Assembly: GCA_037074615.1 (NCBI GenBank)
Contig: CM073527.1
Coordinates: forward strand, 13,108,848-13,172,847
From: Leucaena leucocephala
Taxonomy: Eukaryota; Streptophyta; Magnoliopsida; Fabales; Fabaceae
Reading direction: 5' to 3'
DNA: 64,000 bases
Shown here: one piece after another, positions 46,053 through 56,968 of the stretch
How the letters are laid out: each line of letters opens with the position of its first letter
How positions within the stretch are numbered: position 1 is the stretch's first letter
Position numbers and translations under genes: made by a program
The notes under the pieces: model-generated
Database searches by the model: none
What the model was told of the DNA's origin: nothing
Seen by the model: only the letters and a program-made list of their open reading frames with translations

Positions 46053-46637
46053 TTACACTATAAGGGGATGACTTCCCAAATACTCAGAAGAAACAAGAGT
46101 CCTCAACTGTGAAGGACAAGAATAAAATAGCGCCGTGGTCTTCAAACCTTCCTTAGCAAGGGCATCCGCAATTTTGTTCAGATCTCTAGAAATATTTTGA
46201 ATTTTCACCTCCCATGATAACTTCAGAAGATTCTGAATTTGATAGATCAGTAAACTACATCTTCCTCCAGTCATATTTGTCAACATATTGATCACATTCT
46301 TGTCATCCAATTCTAGAATAATTTTCCTAAATCCTTGCTCCCAAGCTATTTCAAGCCCTTTATAAATAGCCCACTGTTCAGCTTCACCCACAGTGCACAT
46401 GCCCAACTGATTTGTAAATCCAATAATCCAATTCCCATAACAATCCCTCATAACCCCACCACATCCAGCTTTACTGTTTGCTGTAATACAAGCTCCATCC
46501 ATATTAAGTTTGACCCACTCTATTGGCAGAGGTTGCCAACTAATTGAATTTGAGACCCTAAAATCATTAAGAACTTGATCTTGTTGCATTTGCACAAATC
46601 CTTTCCAAGTTCGCAAGATCACCAAATCAGGGTTCAA
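46053..46637 (-). pseudogene. LINE RNase H domain
   Basis: 194 codons: WVKLNMDGACITANSKAGCG (first Asp), GEAEQWAIYKGLEIAWEQG (Glu), ILELDDKNVI (Asp) and ISRDLNKIADALAKEG (last Asp). All four acidic residues are present. It ends about 40 bases before the poly-A tail. Confidence 0.92.
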
Positions 46638-46676
46638 TGGTTTAACAAATTCTTGATCAAAAGTAGATTGATTTCG

Positions 46677-47153
46677 CTACTTCCAAAGCTTCCATATTGA
46701 AACTCCCCATAATAGACTCCAATTGGTATTGTCATCCACACCTATCTTCCTTCTAAGATTCAACACAAACCAATCTCTTAAAGACATCCTAAAGAAGGAA
46801 GAATAAAATATGGGGTGAACTAATCTTCGCCAAATTTGGGTAGCATAAGAACAATCCTGAAGAATATGTAAAACATCTTCAATATCTTCACTACAGTAAT
46901 GACACACAGCACTATTTGAAGACCATTTGCTTCTCTATTCATTAGTCAGAAGCCGGTTATTAAATGCTAACCACATAAAAACTCTAATATGCTCAGCACC
47001 TTTCCACTTCCAGATGTCTTTGTAGATAGGACTACACTTATTCTCATCTTGATTTTCAATGAGGTAATATGCACTTTTAATAGTAAAACAGCCATCAATG
47101 GTAGCATTCCAAAGCATAACATCATTCCCTTCTTCCTTCATAGAAGGTATCAT
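46677..47153 (-). pseudogene. LINE zf-RVT region
   Basis: Frames 47153-46935 (FTIKSAYYLIENQ, WKWKGAEHIRVFMWLA) and 46907-46677 (CHYCSEDIEDVLHILQDCSYA) match the zinc-binding region after the RT in plant LINEs. Separated by a stop or frameshift. Confidence 0.85.
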
Positions 47154-47351
47154 ACTTATTAACCGTTGGAAAGTATTACTTGGGATAAGCCCAGCTAGGC
47201 TTTGGTACTTCCAAGTTCCTCCTTCGTCCCAATCAGCTACTTTACTATTTTATTCTTAAATAGTAAGTGTCCTAAGACACATCCCCTTTAATGTTGAATT
47301 AGGAAACAACCACTTATCCATAAAGAAATTAACCAGTTGCCCATTCCTGAT

Positions 47352-48852
47352 CTACCATCTAGTCCCTAATTCCAATATTTCCTTTTGTTGTGATATGAAC
47401 TTCCACAGAGTAGAATCTCCCTTTCTAGCATCCAATAGATTGTCCTCATTTCTCAAGATATATTTGTGTAACAGAACATCAACCCACAAACCTTTGTCAC
47501 CATTCACAATTTTCCAAGCAATTTTCGCACCACATGCACAGTTAAATGACTCCAATTTCTTGAACCTAAGCCCACCATATAATTTAGGTTTAACAATCTG
47601 CTCCCATCCAATAGGGTGAAAACCATGTGAACCTTGACTATTTCCCCATATAAAATTTCTTTGCAATCTCTCAATTTCCTGGCAAATAAAAACTGGAACT
47701 TTAGCAACTTGCATAGGATAGACAGGTATGGTACTCAGAACAGATTTGGCTAAGGTGATCCTGCCAGCAACTGAAAGAGTGCTCTCTTTCCATGAAGAAA
47801 GTTTCAATTTAACCCGATCAATAATGAACTGGAAAGAATCCTTAGGTTTCCTCCCTCTGATGATTGGAAACCCTAGGTATTTCCCTATATCCACTGAAAT
47901 AGACATTCCTGTAATCCCACTGATTCTTCTCTTACTGTTAACCTGAACCTTAGGAGAAAAGAATATTGAAGATTTGCTCTTATTAATCTTCTCCCCAGAG
48001 GCTATACAAAATTTATCTAAGCAATTCATCATACATGTGGCTTGATTCTCAGTTGCCACTCCAAACAAAAGTAGATCATCTGCAAACATAAGATGAGATA
48101 TGTATGGACCCCTTAGTAATGTAAATAGGTTTCCAATTCCCTGCATTCACTGAATCAGTAATTATATGGGATAATCTTTCCATGCAAAGCACAAACAAGA
48201 GGGGTGAGATAGGATCTCCTTGACGGAGCCCTCTTTTTGGATAGAAAAATTCAGTTTGAGCTCCATTCCACAACAAATTATAAGCAACAGATGTAACACA
48301 ATTCATAATAAGATTAATAAGTTTAGAATCAAGACCAACATCAATAAGTACCTGTTGAAGAAACTCCCATCTAATACGATCATATGCTTTCTCCAAATCA
48401 ATCTTTAAAGCCATTAAACCAATTTTACCTTTAGCCTTCTTCATTGTATGCATTATCTCTTGACCAATTATAATATTGTCCTGTATGCATCTACCTTTTA
48501 TGAAACTTGATTGAAAGGGAGAAATAATATCATCCATCACCTCCCTTAATCTACTAACAATCACTTTAGTAATACATTTATAATGAACCGTGCATAGAGC
48601 AATAGGTCTAAAATGGCCAAGCACTTCAGGATTATCCCTCTTTGGTATAAGCGAAATGAGAGTCCTGTTTGCCTTAGCCTCAAAAGTTCCACTCTCAAAA
48701 GCATCTTTCACAAATTTACAAATAGAATTACCTATTGTACTCCAATTAGCTTGATAAAATATAGGAGAAAACCCATCAATACCAGGAGCCTTATAAGGTC
48801 CCATAGCAAAGAGGGTTTCCTTAATATCCTTATCACTAGGCACTTGACTCAT
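47352..48852 (-). pseudogene. LINE reverse transcriptase
   Basis: RVT_1 in two overlapping frames. 48852-48076 has GPYKAPGIDGFSPIFYQ, RPIALCTVHYKCITKV, PFQSSFIKGRCIQDN, ALKIDLEKAYDRIRWEF (first catalytic Asp) and GLRQGDPISPLLFVL. 48146-47352 has HLMFADDLLLFG (catalytic FADD), KYLGFPIIRGRKPK and SSWKESTLSVAGRITL. A frameshift near 48110 separates them. Confidence 0.93.
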
Positions 48853-49020
48853 ATTACGAAGACAATCTTTAACCTAAGAAGGAAAACAAGTTAAGGTTTG
48901 CAGATTACAATTATTACTATCAGAAACATTATAAAGACTCTTAAAATAATCTATAGCCATCAAAATCAATTGGGATTCATTGTCAACCCATATCCCTTTA
49001 GAATCCTTAAGAGATCTAAC

Positions 49021-49260
49021 TCAATTTCTCCTTCTTCTCATTTTTGTTTTAAGATGATAATACCTTGTATTCCTATCACCTTTAGTAATCCATTCAGTTT
49101 TAGCCTTTTGAAACCACTTAATCTCTTCTAATTTTAGGATCTTTTCTAATTCAACTTGCAAATCATTTTCAAGAGATTTTAGAAATTTCAAATAATTATA
49201 GTTAGGTGATCTTTGAATACCATTTAACCTAGCAAGTAGATTCTTTTTCTTGTTCTCCAC
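49021..49260 (-). pseudogene. LINE ORF2 linker before RT
   Basis: Coiled-coil linker with IKWFQKAKTEWITKGDRNTR and YYHLKTKMRRRRN, the conserved W.Q.SR..W...GD.NT.YFH-type block between endonuclease and reverse transcriptase. Confidence 0.85.
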
Positions 49261-49359
49261 AAATCCAAAAATATTTTTGTTCTAATCAGTAAGATCCTCA
49301 CCTAATTTTTCCAAGGAATTATTAAAATCTTCTTTCTCAATCCAAACATCATTAATAAA

Positions 49360-50143
49360 CTATTTAAAATTTTCGTGAGTTAACCATATGGCCTCAAATC
49401 TAAAAGGTTTATGTTTTCCAACTAAAGAATTATTATGTAATTGTAAAACAATAGGACTATGATCAAAGAATTGAGTTCGTGACAGTACCTTTAGAGAGCT
49501 ATCTGACAGTATATCCAGAAAAATAGAATTAGCTAAAGCTCGATCCAATCTTTCATAAAGGCGAGAACAACCAGCAATTTGGGGCCCATTCCATGTGAAT
49601 TTTGGTCCTTGGAAGCCCATATCAGATAGTCCACAATCCCTTACTTTATCTTGGAACCAGTTTATTCTACTAAAATTGCAGGCAACTCCCTCCATTCTCT
49701 CATTTAATTGAAGAATATCATTAAAGTCACCGTAAACAACCCAAGGCATAAAAATATATTTAGATAAAACCTGTAACTCCTTCCATAATTCCTGTCTGAG
49801 ATTAGAATGCAAAATAGCATAAATAGTCATTAGTAAGAAAGGAGGATGCCCAACAACTTCACATTGGAAGTGAAAGAATTGCTTGTTTTGAATAAGTACT
49901 GACACTTTAATTCGATCACTTTTCCAAGCTGCTATCAAACCACCCGAACGACCAGAGCTAGGAATCATTTTCAAAGAATCAAAAACCCCAATTCTGCAGA
50001 AAACTAAACCAAGCTTCTGAGGAGCATTTTGTTTCAGCCAAGATAATTAAACTTGGTTTTGGATTTAAACAAACAACCTTTAAATTTCTGAGAAGCCCAT
50101 TCCCACAAGCTCCTCTAACATTCCAATATAAGAGATTATCCAT
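49360..50143 (-). pseudogene. LINE ORF2 endonuclease domain
   Basis: AP-type endonuclease that nicks the target. NLLYWNVRGACGNG and ILAETK (catalytic Glu) lie at 50143-49979. After a frameshift, SGRSGGLIAAWKSD, VYGDFNDIL, FTWNGPQ, RLDRALAN and FDHSPIVL lie at 49974-49360. The main catalytic residues survive and only the frame is broken. Confidence 0.9.
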
Positions 50144-50187
50144 AAATAAAATTATAATTCCAAACAACCAAAACTCCACGTAGCTCA

Positions 50188-50619
50188 TCAATCCTCTTGA
50201 CAATATTGGGTTTCAGGAACCATATTGCCCTCTAAATTCTCACCTATCTCATTGACAATAGGTAGTGGGTTCATATCCATATAGCCCAAATCTTGATCCC
50301 CAGGCTCAAATTCTGGATTCCCTGGGTCTAACTCTTCAAGCCCAATGTTCTCTTTATCTAATAGCATTCTTGGGTTATAGGCCTGATCATGCTCCATCAA
50401 CACTTGTTCATGTGGTCTAATTCCAAGTCCATCATGTAAACACGCCATGTCACCATCATCATTCATCTCTTGAGGAATGTCACCCACAAGCCCAAGTTCA
50501 AGTCCATCACATGATCCAATTTCAAGTGCCTCGTCCTTTCCCACTTCTTTTTCTTCCTCGTTACTTACTTCCACTAATAATCCCATTCTATCTTCACTAT
50601 TGACGTCTTTTCTTGTCAC
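50188..50619 (-). pseudogene. LINE ORF1 acidic tail, shifted frame
   Basis: 143-codon frame rich in Asp/Glu (EEEKEVGKDEALEIG, GNPEFEPGDQDLGYMD), typical of the variable C-terminal linker of plant LINE ORF1. Out of frame with 50792-52015. Confidence 0.65.
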
Positions 50620-50791
50620 TTCTCTTTCCTTATTTCAATATCACTTTTACAAACTTCATTAAATGCTCCTGATTTCCCCTGCCGACCTACTCCCTCCATT
50701 TCACATTGCTCCAGATCTGAGTTTGGCGCTTTTTCTCTCTGTTTATTATCCATTGTTCTTCTCCCACTATTCCCCCAGTGAGCCATTAATG

Positions 50792-52015
50792 TCAGCTCCC
50801 CTGTACCTCCCCAATATGTATCATCTTATGTATTCTGGTGTCCTGTCTCTGTTCTGTGATATCAGCAAGTATTTCAAACTGTGAACCTGTATTTTCTGGC
50901 CGAGAGCTCTCCGGTTTGTTATCCCTATTTTTCCTTTGTCGATGAGATTTCTGGACCACTCTCCATTGCTCCATGCCTCCCAGTGATGTATTAACCTTAG
51001 TTACATGACCAGCTTGATCCGACCTTGCTTCTTTACCAACAGGATGATCATTCTGTGTGGGATTCTTTCTCGCAGGACAGCCTTCTCCTCGATGGCCATA
51101 GAACCCACAGTTCGTGCATAAGAAATGTAGCCCTTCATATTCAAGATAGAATTCTTCTCCGTCTAAAGTAAATCCTGACATCATTTGTTTCTCTAAATCA
51201 ACAAGAATACACAGTCTTGCATAGTGGCCTCTCAATTGACAAGTAGTGTTCATATCCACTTTAAGTGTTTCCCCTATTCTGTTACTGATCAAAGTTAATG
51301 CCTCCTCATCATAATATTCTAGTGGCAACCTCGGCACTCTGACCCATACCACCACCTTGTCTATCTTAGCAACTTCAGGTCGGAACTTGGGCTCCCACGG
51401 TCTCACTGTTAGATAGTGATCGTATGTCATCCAAGGGCCTCCTGTGAGTGCATTAAAATAATCATCCTTATTTGACAATTTTACTATGTAGAACCCGTGT
51501 CCAATGTTAATGAGGTTGATGATACCTCTTTTAGCCCATAAAGCTTGCAATCTTGTTTGTAACGCCTTATAACCAATATTTCTATCCAAAATCTTGACGA
51601 TGACAGCCTTCCTCCACACTTTGAACAACCATTTTTTCATCTTGCCAGAAAATGAGAAAGTAGGAAAGTTTCGAGCTGGATCCCCCGTTGTCTTAAATAA
51701 TGGCTCCTCATTCTCCTGGTGTATACCTTCTGAAAAATCTTCAGACATTTCATCATCAGACAGTAAATTATTTCCCTCTTCACAGTTATCACCAGATTGT
51801 TCTTTGGTACTATTGATACCTTTCAGTTTATCCACAAAGGACGGTTGCCCAGCCTTATAGCCAATATGATCTGTCCCCAATTTTGGCCATTGTTCATGAT
51901 AATAACTATCCTCAGTAGACTTATTCTTAATCTTTTTTGTACTGCGTAACAATTGATCATCTTCCTCCAAAGAGACTAGATTTAGAGCTTGTTTACCAGA
52001 GAGAACCAAAGCCAT
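50792..52015 (-). CDS. LINE ORF1, DUF4283 plus zinc knuckle
   Basis: 407 codons from ATG at 52015 (MALVLSGKQALNLVSLEEDD). The frame is open further up, but only to a GTG inside the target duplication, so 52015 is the true start. RNA-binding ORF1 protein: DUF4283 region (VIVKILDRNIGYKALQTRL, GFYIVKLSNKDDYFNALTGGP, VWVRVPRLPLEYYDEEAL) and CCHC knuckle CTNCGFYGHRGEGC at ~51085-51125. The acidic C-terminal tail continues in another frame at 50619-50188 after a frameshift, so the protein may be truncated. Confidence 0.9.
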   Translation of the reverse strand: MALVLSGKQALNLVSLEEDDQLLRSTKKIKNKSTEDSYYHEQWPKLGTDHIGYKAGQPSFVDKLKGINSTKEQSGDNCEEGNNLLSDDEMSEDFSEGIHQENEEPLFKTTGDPARNFPTFSFSGKMKKWLFKVWRKAVIVKILDRNIGYKALQTRLQALWAKRGIINLINIGHGFYIVKLSNKDDYFNALTGGPWMTYDHYLTVRPWEPKFRPEVAKIDKVVVWVRVPRLPLEYYDEEALTLISNRIGETLKVDMNTTCQLRGHYARLCILVDLEKQMMSGFTLDGEEFYLEYEGLHFLCTNCGFYGHRGEGCPARKNPTQNDHPVGKEARSDQAGHVTKVNTSLGGMEQWRVVQKSHRQRKNRDNKPESSRPENTGSQFEILADITEQRQDTRIHKMIHIGEVQGS

Positions 52016-52187
52016 TTTTGTGGCGGGCTGAAGTTGATGAGGAAGAAGAGAGAAAGGCGACGGCGAGCAGAATCGCAAACGGGAATCCACTTGTTAAATG
52101 GGGATGAGTTATATAGCCAGCTGCTAGCTTCATTGAGCCTGTCCTACTTAAGTGACGGATTCGACTATCATCATGTTTGCCTGTCAT

Positions 52188-52490
52188 TTTTATTTTAATA
52201 TTTTTAAAAAAATTATTTTTAAATTTTTAAAATACTAATAAAATATTTTTAATATCATATTAATATAATAAAAAATTATTAATATTATAATTTTAAAAAT
52301 TACTATTTTTTATAAAAAATCCAACTTTTGTAACTATAAATTTCAATAAATATTAATATAATATTAATCAATTATAATATATCAACACATATTAATAAAG
52401 AAATAATTATTTTTATTAATTTTTTATAATAAGAATATTTAAAGTAATATTTAAGTATAATAAATAATAATAATAATTAAATAAATGGAT
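52188..52490. repeat. hAT-like MITE core, family C (copy 2)
   Basis: Matches 10022-10330 over about 300 bases in the same orientation (AAAATACTAATAAAA, ATTAATCAATTATAATAT, AAAGTAATATTTA). The GC-rich ends seen at 9923 and 10434 are missing, so it is a partial copy. Confidence 0.7.
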
Positions 52491-54062
52491 TGGAAAACAG
52501 TATTTAAGTATTCAACACATATCAGTCCATTTTATTAGGTTTATTTTATGATTAATTCTTCAATTTATTCCATTAAGTAAAAACATTATATTTTATGGTT
52601 ACATGACTAATAAATTCTTCAATTTATTCTATTAACTAAAAATATTCTATTTATGGTTACATGACTAATATTAAGAGGATACTTTTTTATTCATTATCTA
52701 AATAGTATTTAATTGTTTCCGAATTCCTAATATGGGGTTGAACCTCGAAAACTCAATAGTTTAAATATTTGTTTGCGTAGTATTTATTTGTAAAATTAAT
52801 GTCATTATTAATTTCTTAAGTTTATATAAATTTTAAATTTGATCTCTGAGATTTATAAGGACTTAGATGTTTATCGTGAAAATTAAAATTTGTTAAATAT
52901 TACATATTGTCATTATTAATTAAGTTATTTTTTCAATAAGATGGATTTGTTTCAAATGCAAAGAGGGATTGAGAATTATAATTTTGTATGAAGAAGGGAA
53001 GCCAACAAACAACTTCCTTCTAGTATAATTTACAAAGAAGCTTTTTTTTTCTTTGGTAATTTGATATCAACTCAGGGTATTCTACTAGCTATATCACCAC
53101 TACCCATGCATCACAAGAACTTGTATTAGTTCATAAAACGTTATAATTTATAGTAAAATACATGGACTCTCAATATATTTTACATTGACTAAATATATCT
53201 TCTTTGTTTTAAACTTACATAAACCTCATGTAATTAATCATTATATAACATAAAACTGTCATTCTATTTTTAAGATTTAAACTTATATTATCTCTTTTAT
53301 AGTATGTAACCGCTCATTATTTCAATCAGCAACTTGTTAATTTTTTATTTTTTAAATCATATTTTAAATTTTTTGGCATGTGAAATTATTTATTTAGTAA
53401 TGTTTTAAAATTTTAAATGCATAAGTTGGTTAAAGTAATATTTCAAAGGACAAAATTTAGGTCAAACTCATCACATTCATTTTTTTAATATTTTAATCTA
53501 TTTTAAAATCACATGAAAAAAATGGCAAAATGTATATATCTTTTCGTTGTTTATGTAATATTCAATTGTTTATTTAATATTCAATAGGTTTAAATAAATT
53601 ATATCAAATATTCAAAATTATTGAAAAGTAAAAGATTTATAATTATAAAGTTATTTAACTTGGTAATATGATCCAAATTAATAGATTTTATTAATATAAA
53701 AACAATTTAAAAATATATGCTAAAATTATGTTTTTTGGTCAAAGATGAGTGATAAAATGATTGTTAAGTAATATTTATGTTAACTAAAGGTTGTTTTAGT
53801 CAAAACAAAATATTAATATTGTGATTTAACAATCAATTAACAGTATAAAGAATGAAAATTGAATATTAAATTAGAATGATGTTTCTATAAAATGTATTTT
53901 GATTTTCATTTGTTATAAAAAATGCATTTTTATTTTATTAGAGGTCTAGATAGGTTTTTAAAATAAAAATATCTATAAATTAAATTAACTAGAGGAGAAG
54001 TTAGTGTTTTTCTAAATAAGTAAATAATTATCCTAAAAATATATGGTAAAAATATGCATAAT
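52491..54062. other. AT-rich spacer
   Basis: Nothing recognised. A T-run near 53040 with ACTCAGGGTATTC could be a SINE tail but lacks boxes. Confidence 0.5.
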
Positions 54063-54348
54063 ACTCATCTGATATTTAATATATGACATATTTAAGTAAT
54101 TTGATTAGATTAAGAAAGTTAGTTAATATATCATGTTTGTTCTAAAACACCTAAACCATCTTCCTATTCTAAAACACCTGAACCATCTTCTTTAATGCCC
54201 TCTATTACTTGATTATTGTTGAAGAAGTATCAATAAAATAATTTAGGAATAATTTAATACATATATAAAATATGTCTTATATTTATGTTTAAAATTAATT
54301 TCTCAATTGGGACTTATATTAAAAATTGGAGGGTAATTTATTATGAAT
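54063..54348. mobile_element. Stowaway-like MITE, family B
   Basis: Left end TACTCATCTGATATTTAATA and right end, reverse-complemented, TACCCTCCAATTTTTAATATA form an inverted repeat of about 22 bp. The interior contains CTATTACTTGATTATTGTTGAAGAAGTATCAATA as in the 7.4 kb copy. Confidence 0.65.
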
Positions 54349-54467
54349 TTGATCAATAGATAGAAAAATATTGAAGCTAAAAATTGAAGTTGAATGCATT
54401 GCTTGACTTTAGTGCTTTCTCTTAAATCAGTAATTTGAATATTAGTTTATCTTAGTTGTAGTCTCAG

Positions 54468-54651
54468 TTGTAGTGAAGATGCTAGAAAGGGGATGTCCTT
54501 AAGAATAAAAGCTGTGGTAGATAAGTTTGTGGAGGAGTTGAAGGAAGCATTAGATGCTGATATACAAGATAGGATCATGAAGGAGACAGAGATGCAAAGT
54601 TACATTAAGGAACGTGAGCATCAAGTTGTTGAGCGTAAAGCTGCATGGTAG
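54468..54651 (+). pseudogene. Coiled-coil protein gene fragment
   Basis: 54493-54651 encodes 52 residues (MSLRIKAVVDKFVEELKEAL, then DADIQDRIMKETEMQSYIKE and EREHQVVERKAAW) and then TAG. The frame is open for about 8 codons upstream. The heptad-like charged pattern is a coiled coil of a kind I associate with a conserved uncharacterised plant protein, but I cannot name it. After the stop a few related codons follow (AELSHREV). No introns or remaining exons seen. Confidence 0.55.
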
Positions 54652-55174
54652 GCTGAGCTTTCTCATCGGGAGGTGTCCAATTCTTATAACTTCTTTTGTT
54701 TTAATGGATGAAAAGGAAAATAATAAAAGTTGTGATAACTTTGATCCCACTTCAAATAGCTAGATATGCTTAGTGTTGTTAAAACATTTTTTTAAATTTT
54801 TGAGGAGTTATTACTGCTAGGACTTTTTAGTTTTCAGTATTTACATTTTGAAAGAGCTAATCATGTGGTTTGAGCTTTTTTATTGCAAAATCAGGATTTT
54901 TAGTTTTTATTTTGATGTTTTGATGAAAAGGCACTGGTCATGTTGTTTGTTGGAAAACTCACAAATTCTATCCAATGACGAGACTGTCCATATAACTTTT
55001 GCCATGATGGCACCTCTGAAATCACGTATTCAATCCAATTCTGGAGTTATGGTTTATTATTGATCAAATATTTAAGAAAACAAGCATTGCTTAATGAATT
55101 AATCTATTTGCATAAAGAAAGTTTTAGACTTTTTGGCAGAATTATCCTTCTTTCCCTTGCTCTGGGACTTGATA

Positions 55175-55281
55175 ATGTGGCAGAATCATCATCCTCATAA
55201 ATCGTCATCTTCTGCTTCCTCTTCTTCTTTAAGAGATTATGTTGTGGCTCTTGAAGCTGATATTCAGCATGCCAATACCCT
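55175..55281 (+). pseudogene. Exon 1 fragment of AIRP2-like RING E3 ligase
   Basis: Starts MWQNHHPHKSSSSASSSSS and continues LRDYVVALEADIQHANTL, ending at a GT donor (CCCT|GTGAGG). The last part matches the start of plant AIRP2-like RING ubiquitin ligases (LEADIQHANTLA..) involved in abscisic-acid signalling. The frame is open, but the next exon (the YDGACLQMR region) is absent downstream, so only exon 1 was carried here. Confidence 0.65.
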
Positions 55282-55494
55282 GTGAGGAGTCATCTTCTTC
55301 TTCATCATCTTTCTTTCTTATTCTTGTTTTCTAGGTTTTTATAGAAGAACTTATATTTATGATCAAATTAAAACCTTTATAGAAACAAATATTGCTTAAG
55401 AATTTATGGGTTATGAGTCAACTCTTTAGTAACTTGATCAACTTTTGTTGGCTAATTGATGCTACGTTAAGCACCAGTTCATTCCCCATATTAT

Positions 55495-55745
55495 ATTTTA
55501 AATACTTCAATTATCATTAATATAAGACGTATTTAACTAATTTGATTATAGTAAAGAAGTTAGTTGATATGTCATGTTTTTTCAAAAATATTGTAATCAT
55601 TTTTATTACTTCTCTCCCTCTTTTTTTATTATTGTTAATGTATTATCAATAGGGATAATTTAAAAAAATTGATAAATATGAAAAATATATGTTATATTTA
55701 AAATTTTATAATTAGGTCATATAGTAAGATATGAGAATATATTCT
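55495..55745. mobile_element. Stowaway-like MITE, family B
   Basis: Same orientation and word order as 54063-54348 (AATATAAGACGTATTTAACTAATTTGATTA, TTATTATTGTTAATGTATTATCAATAGGGATAATTT). Confidence 0.55.
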
Positions 55746-55791
55746 TTTCCTATCTTTCAATCGTTATTATAGTTTTTTTTGTACAAACGTT

Positions 55792-55925
55792 TTTTGAATT
55801 GGGCTCACTTACGATCTAAGGGCAGAGCGAAGTCTCCCTTTCTTCTAGGTAATACTAATGTTGGGTAGGGTGAGCCGTCTATTACCCTTCCTTCTAGGCA
55901 ATACTAATGTCGGGTAGGGCCTAAA
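55792..55925 (-). repeat. SINE-like repeat, family D (copy 2), internal duplication
   Basis: Minus-strand 3' end GATCGTAAGTGAGCCCAATTC then A-rich, as at 24.1 kb. Inside it, 55842-55870 and 55891-55919 are a 49-bp-period direct duplication (CTTCTAGGYAATACTAATGT). Confidence 0.55.
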
Positions 55926-56149
55926 TCTCTTTTAAGTAAAGAACATTTAAATTGTGAGGATAATGTGATTGTAAAATTGCAATAGGAAAAAAAATGTGAT
56001 GGTAAAATAATCATACATCATAAATTCATGAGTCTCAAACAGTATTGGCAAAAATCCATTCCAAGGAAACTTGCGATCATTCGTGCACTTGAGCAAATTA
56101 ATGCTTGAGGATAATGTGAGGGTTTTTTTATACAATTTTTTTTTTAAAA

Positions 56150-56345
56150 AGGGGTTAGGTTCACCTATAATCTAAGGGCATGATGAAATCTCCTTTCTTC
56201 TAAGATGATAATAATGTTGAGCATATCGAATCATCAATTAAGCACTTAGGAGTTAGTAACCACAACAAAGTGATACACTTCCTAGGGATAGAACACTCTA
56301 AATAGTTTTATATCTTACCATTTCGTCAACTGAACCCGCGAATAA
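56150..56345 (-). repeat. SINE-like repeat, family D (copy 3)
   Basis: Minus strand: ATGCTCAACATTATTATCATC, GAAAGGAGATTTCATCATGCCC, TTAGATTATAGGTGAACCTAACCCC, then an A run. Aligns with copies 1 and 2. Confidence 0.5.
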
Positions 56346-56609
56346 TAGATATAATGTGAGAGTTTTAAAGTTGATTAAATTTTCTATTTATTTTGTAAGA
56401 ATGGGTAGCTTCTTCATATCATCTGAGTTGTGTAGGTGTTTTTGTAATTAAGGTGAGTTTACTTTTGATGTTTAGAACAACTCAACAAATTCCCACTATT
56501 AAATGTATTGATTTTTGTTTTCACTCTTTTTTTCCTGGTTTAGAGATATTCAGCTCACGAAGAGGAAGAATGTGAGGAAGAAGCTGACAATTAAAATTAT
56601 CTCAAGCTA

Positions 56610-56785
56610 CGTTGGCACAGATGGTCAAAAGTGTGTTCCCTTAACTATAGCTTTCAAGTTCGATTCCTATAAGATAGGAATAAAGCTAGCGTGCTTAGGA
56701 GAGTCGCTCCTATAACTAGGCCACTGCGGTACCCGGGAGATTAGTCCACCTATTGGGTGGAGGGATACTTTGGTATGCACCAAAA
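56610..56785 (+). mobile_element. tRNA-derived SINE with target duplications
   Basis: Flanked by perfect direct repeats AAAATTATCTCAAGCTA (56593-56609 and 56786-56802, A run shared with the tail). A-box-like TTGGCACAGATGGTC lies at 56612-56626 and B box AGTTCGATTCC near 56658. It ends CTTTGGTATGCACCAAAAAAAA. Length about 176 bp fits plant SINEs, which are copied by LINE enzymes. Confidence 0.88.
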
Positions 56786-56968
56786 AAAATTATCTCAAGC
56801 TAGGGTGCAATTTCTATTGTCACGTTACTCGACTGGCTAGAGATATTGTTCATGTATATTTTTATTAAATTATGAATTTTTATGTTTTTTTCTTGCTGTG
56901 CCAAGGATATGATTCAAGGGATTCTTATCCTACATTAAGATTAGTTTATAATAACCTTACTTTATACT

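Larger units (their letters stand above)
46003..52083 (-). mobile_element. Full-length plant L1-type LINE
   Basis: About 6.1 kb between exact direct repeats AATCCACTTG (45993-46002 and 52084-52093; matching may extend to TT). A poly-A tail appears as a T run at 46003-46012 in plus orientation. Minus-strand order: ORF1 with DUF4283 and zinc knuckle, endonuclease, reverse transcriptase, zf-RVT, RNase H. Frameshifts and stops split ORF2, so the copy is inactive. It inserted upstream of the CIPK remnant, same strand. Confidence 0.95.

Noticed and set aside
52016..52090. N-terminal extension of LINE ORF1 to 52090
   Set aside because: The upstream start is GTG and lies in the host target duplication; the element begins at 52083, and the ATG at 52015 gives the usual MALVLSGK-type start.
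53040..53110. SINE tail with T run and ACTCAGGGTATTC
   Set aside because: No A or B box in either orientation and no flanking duplication.
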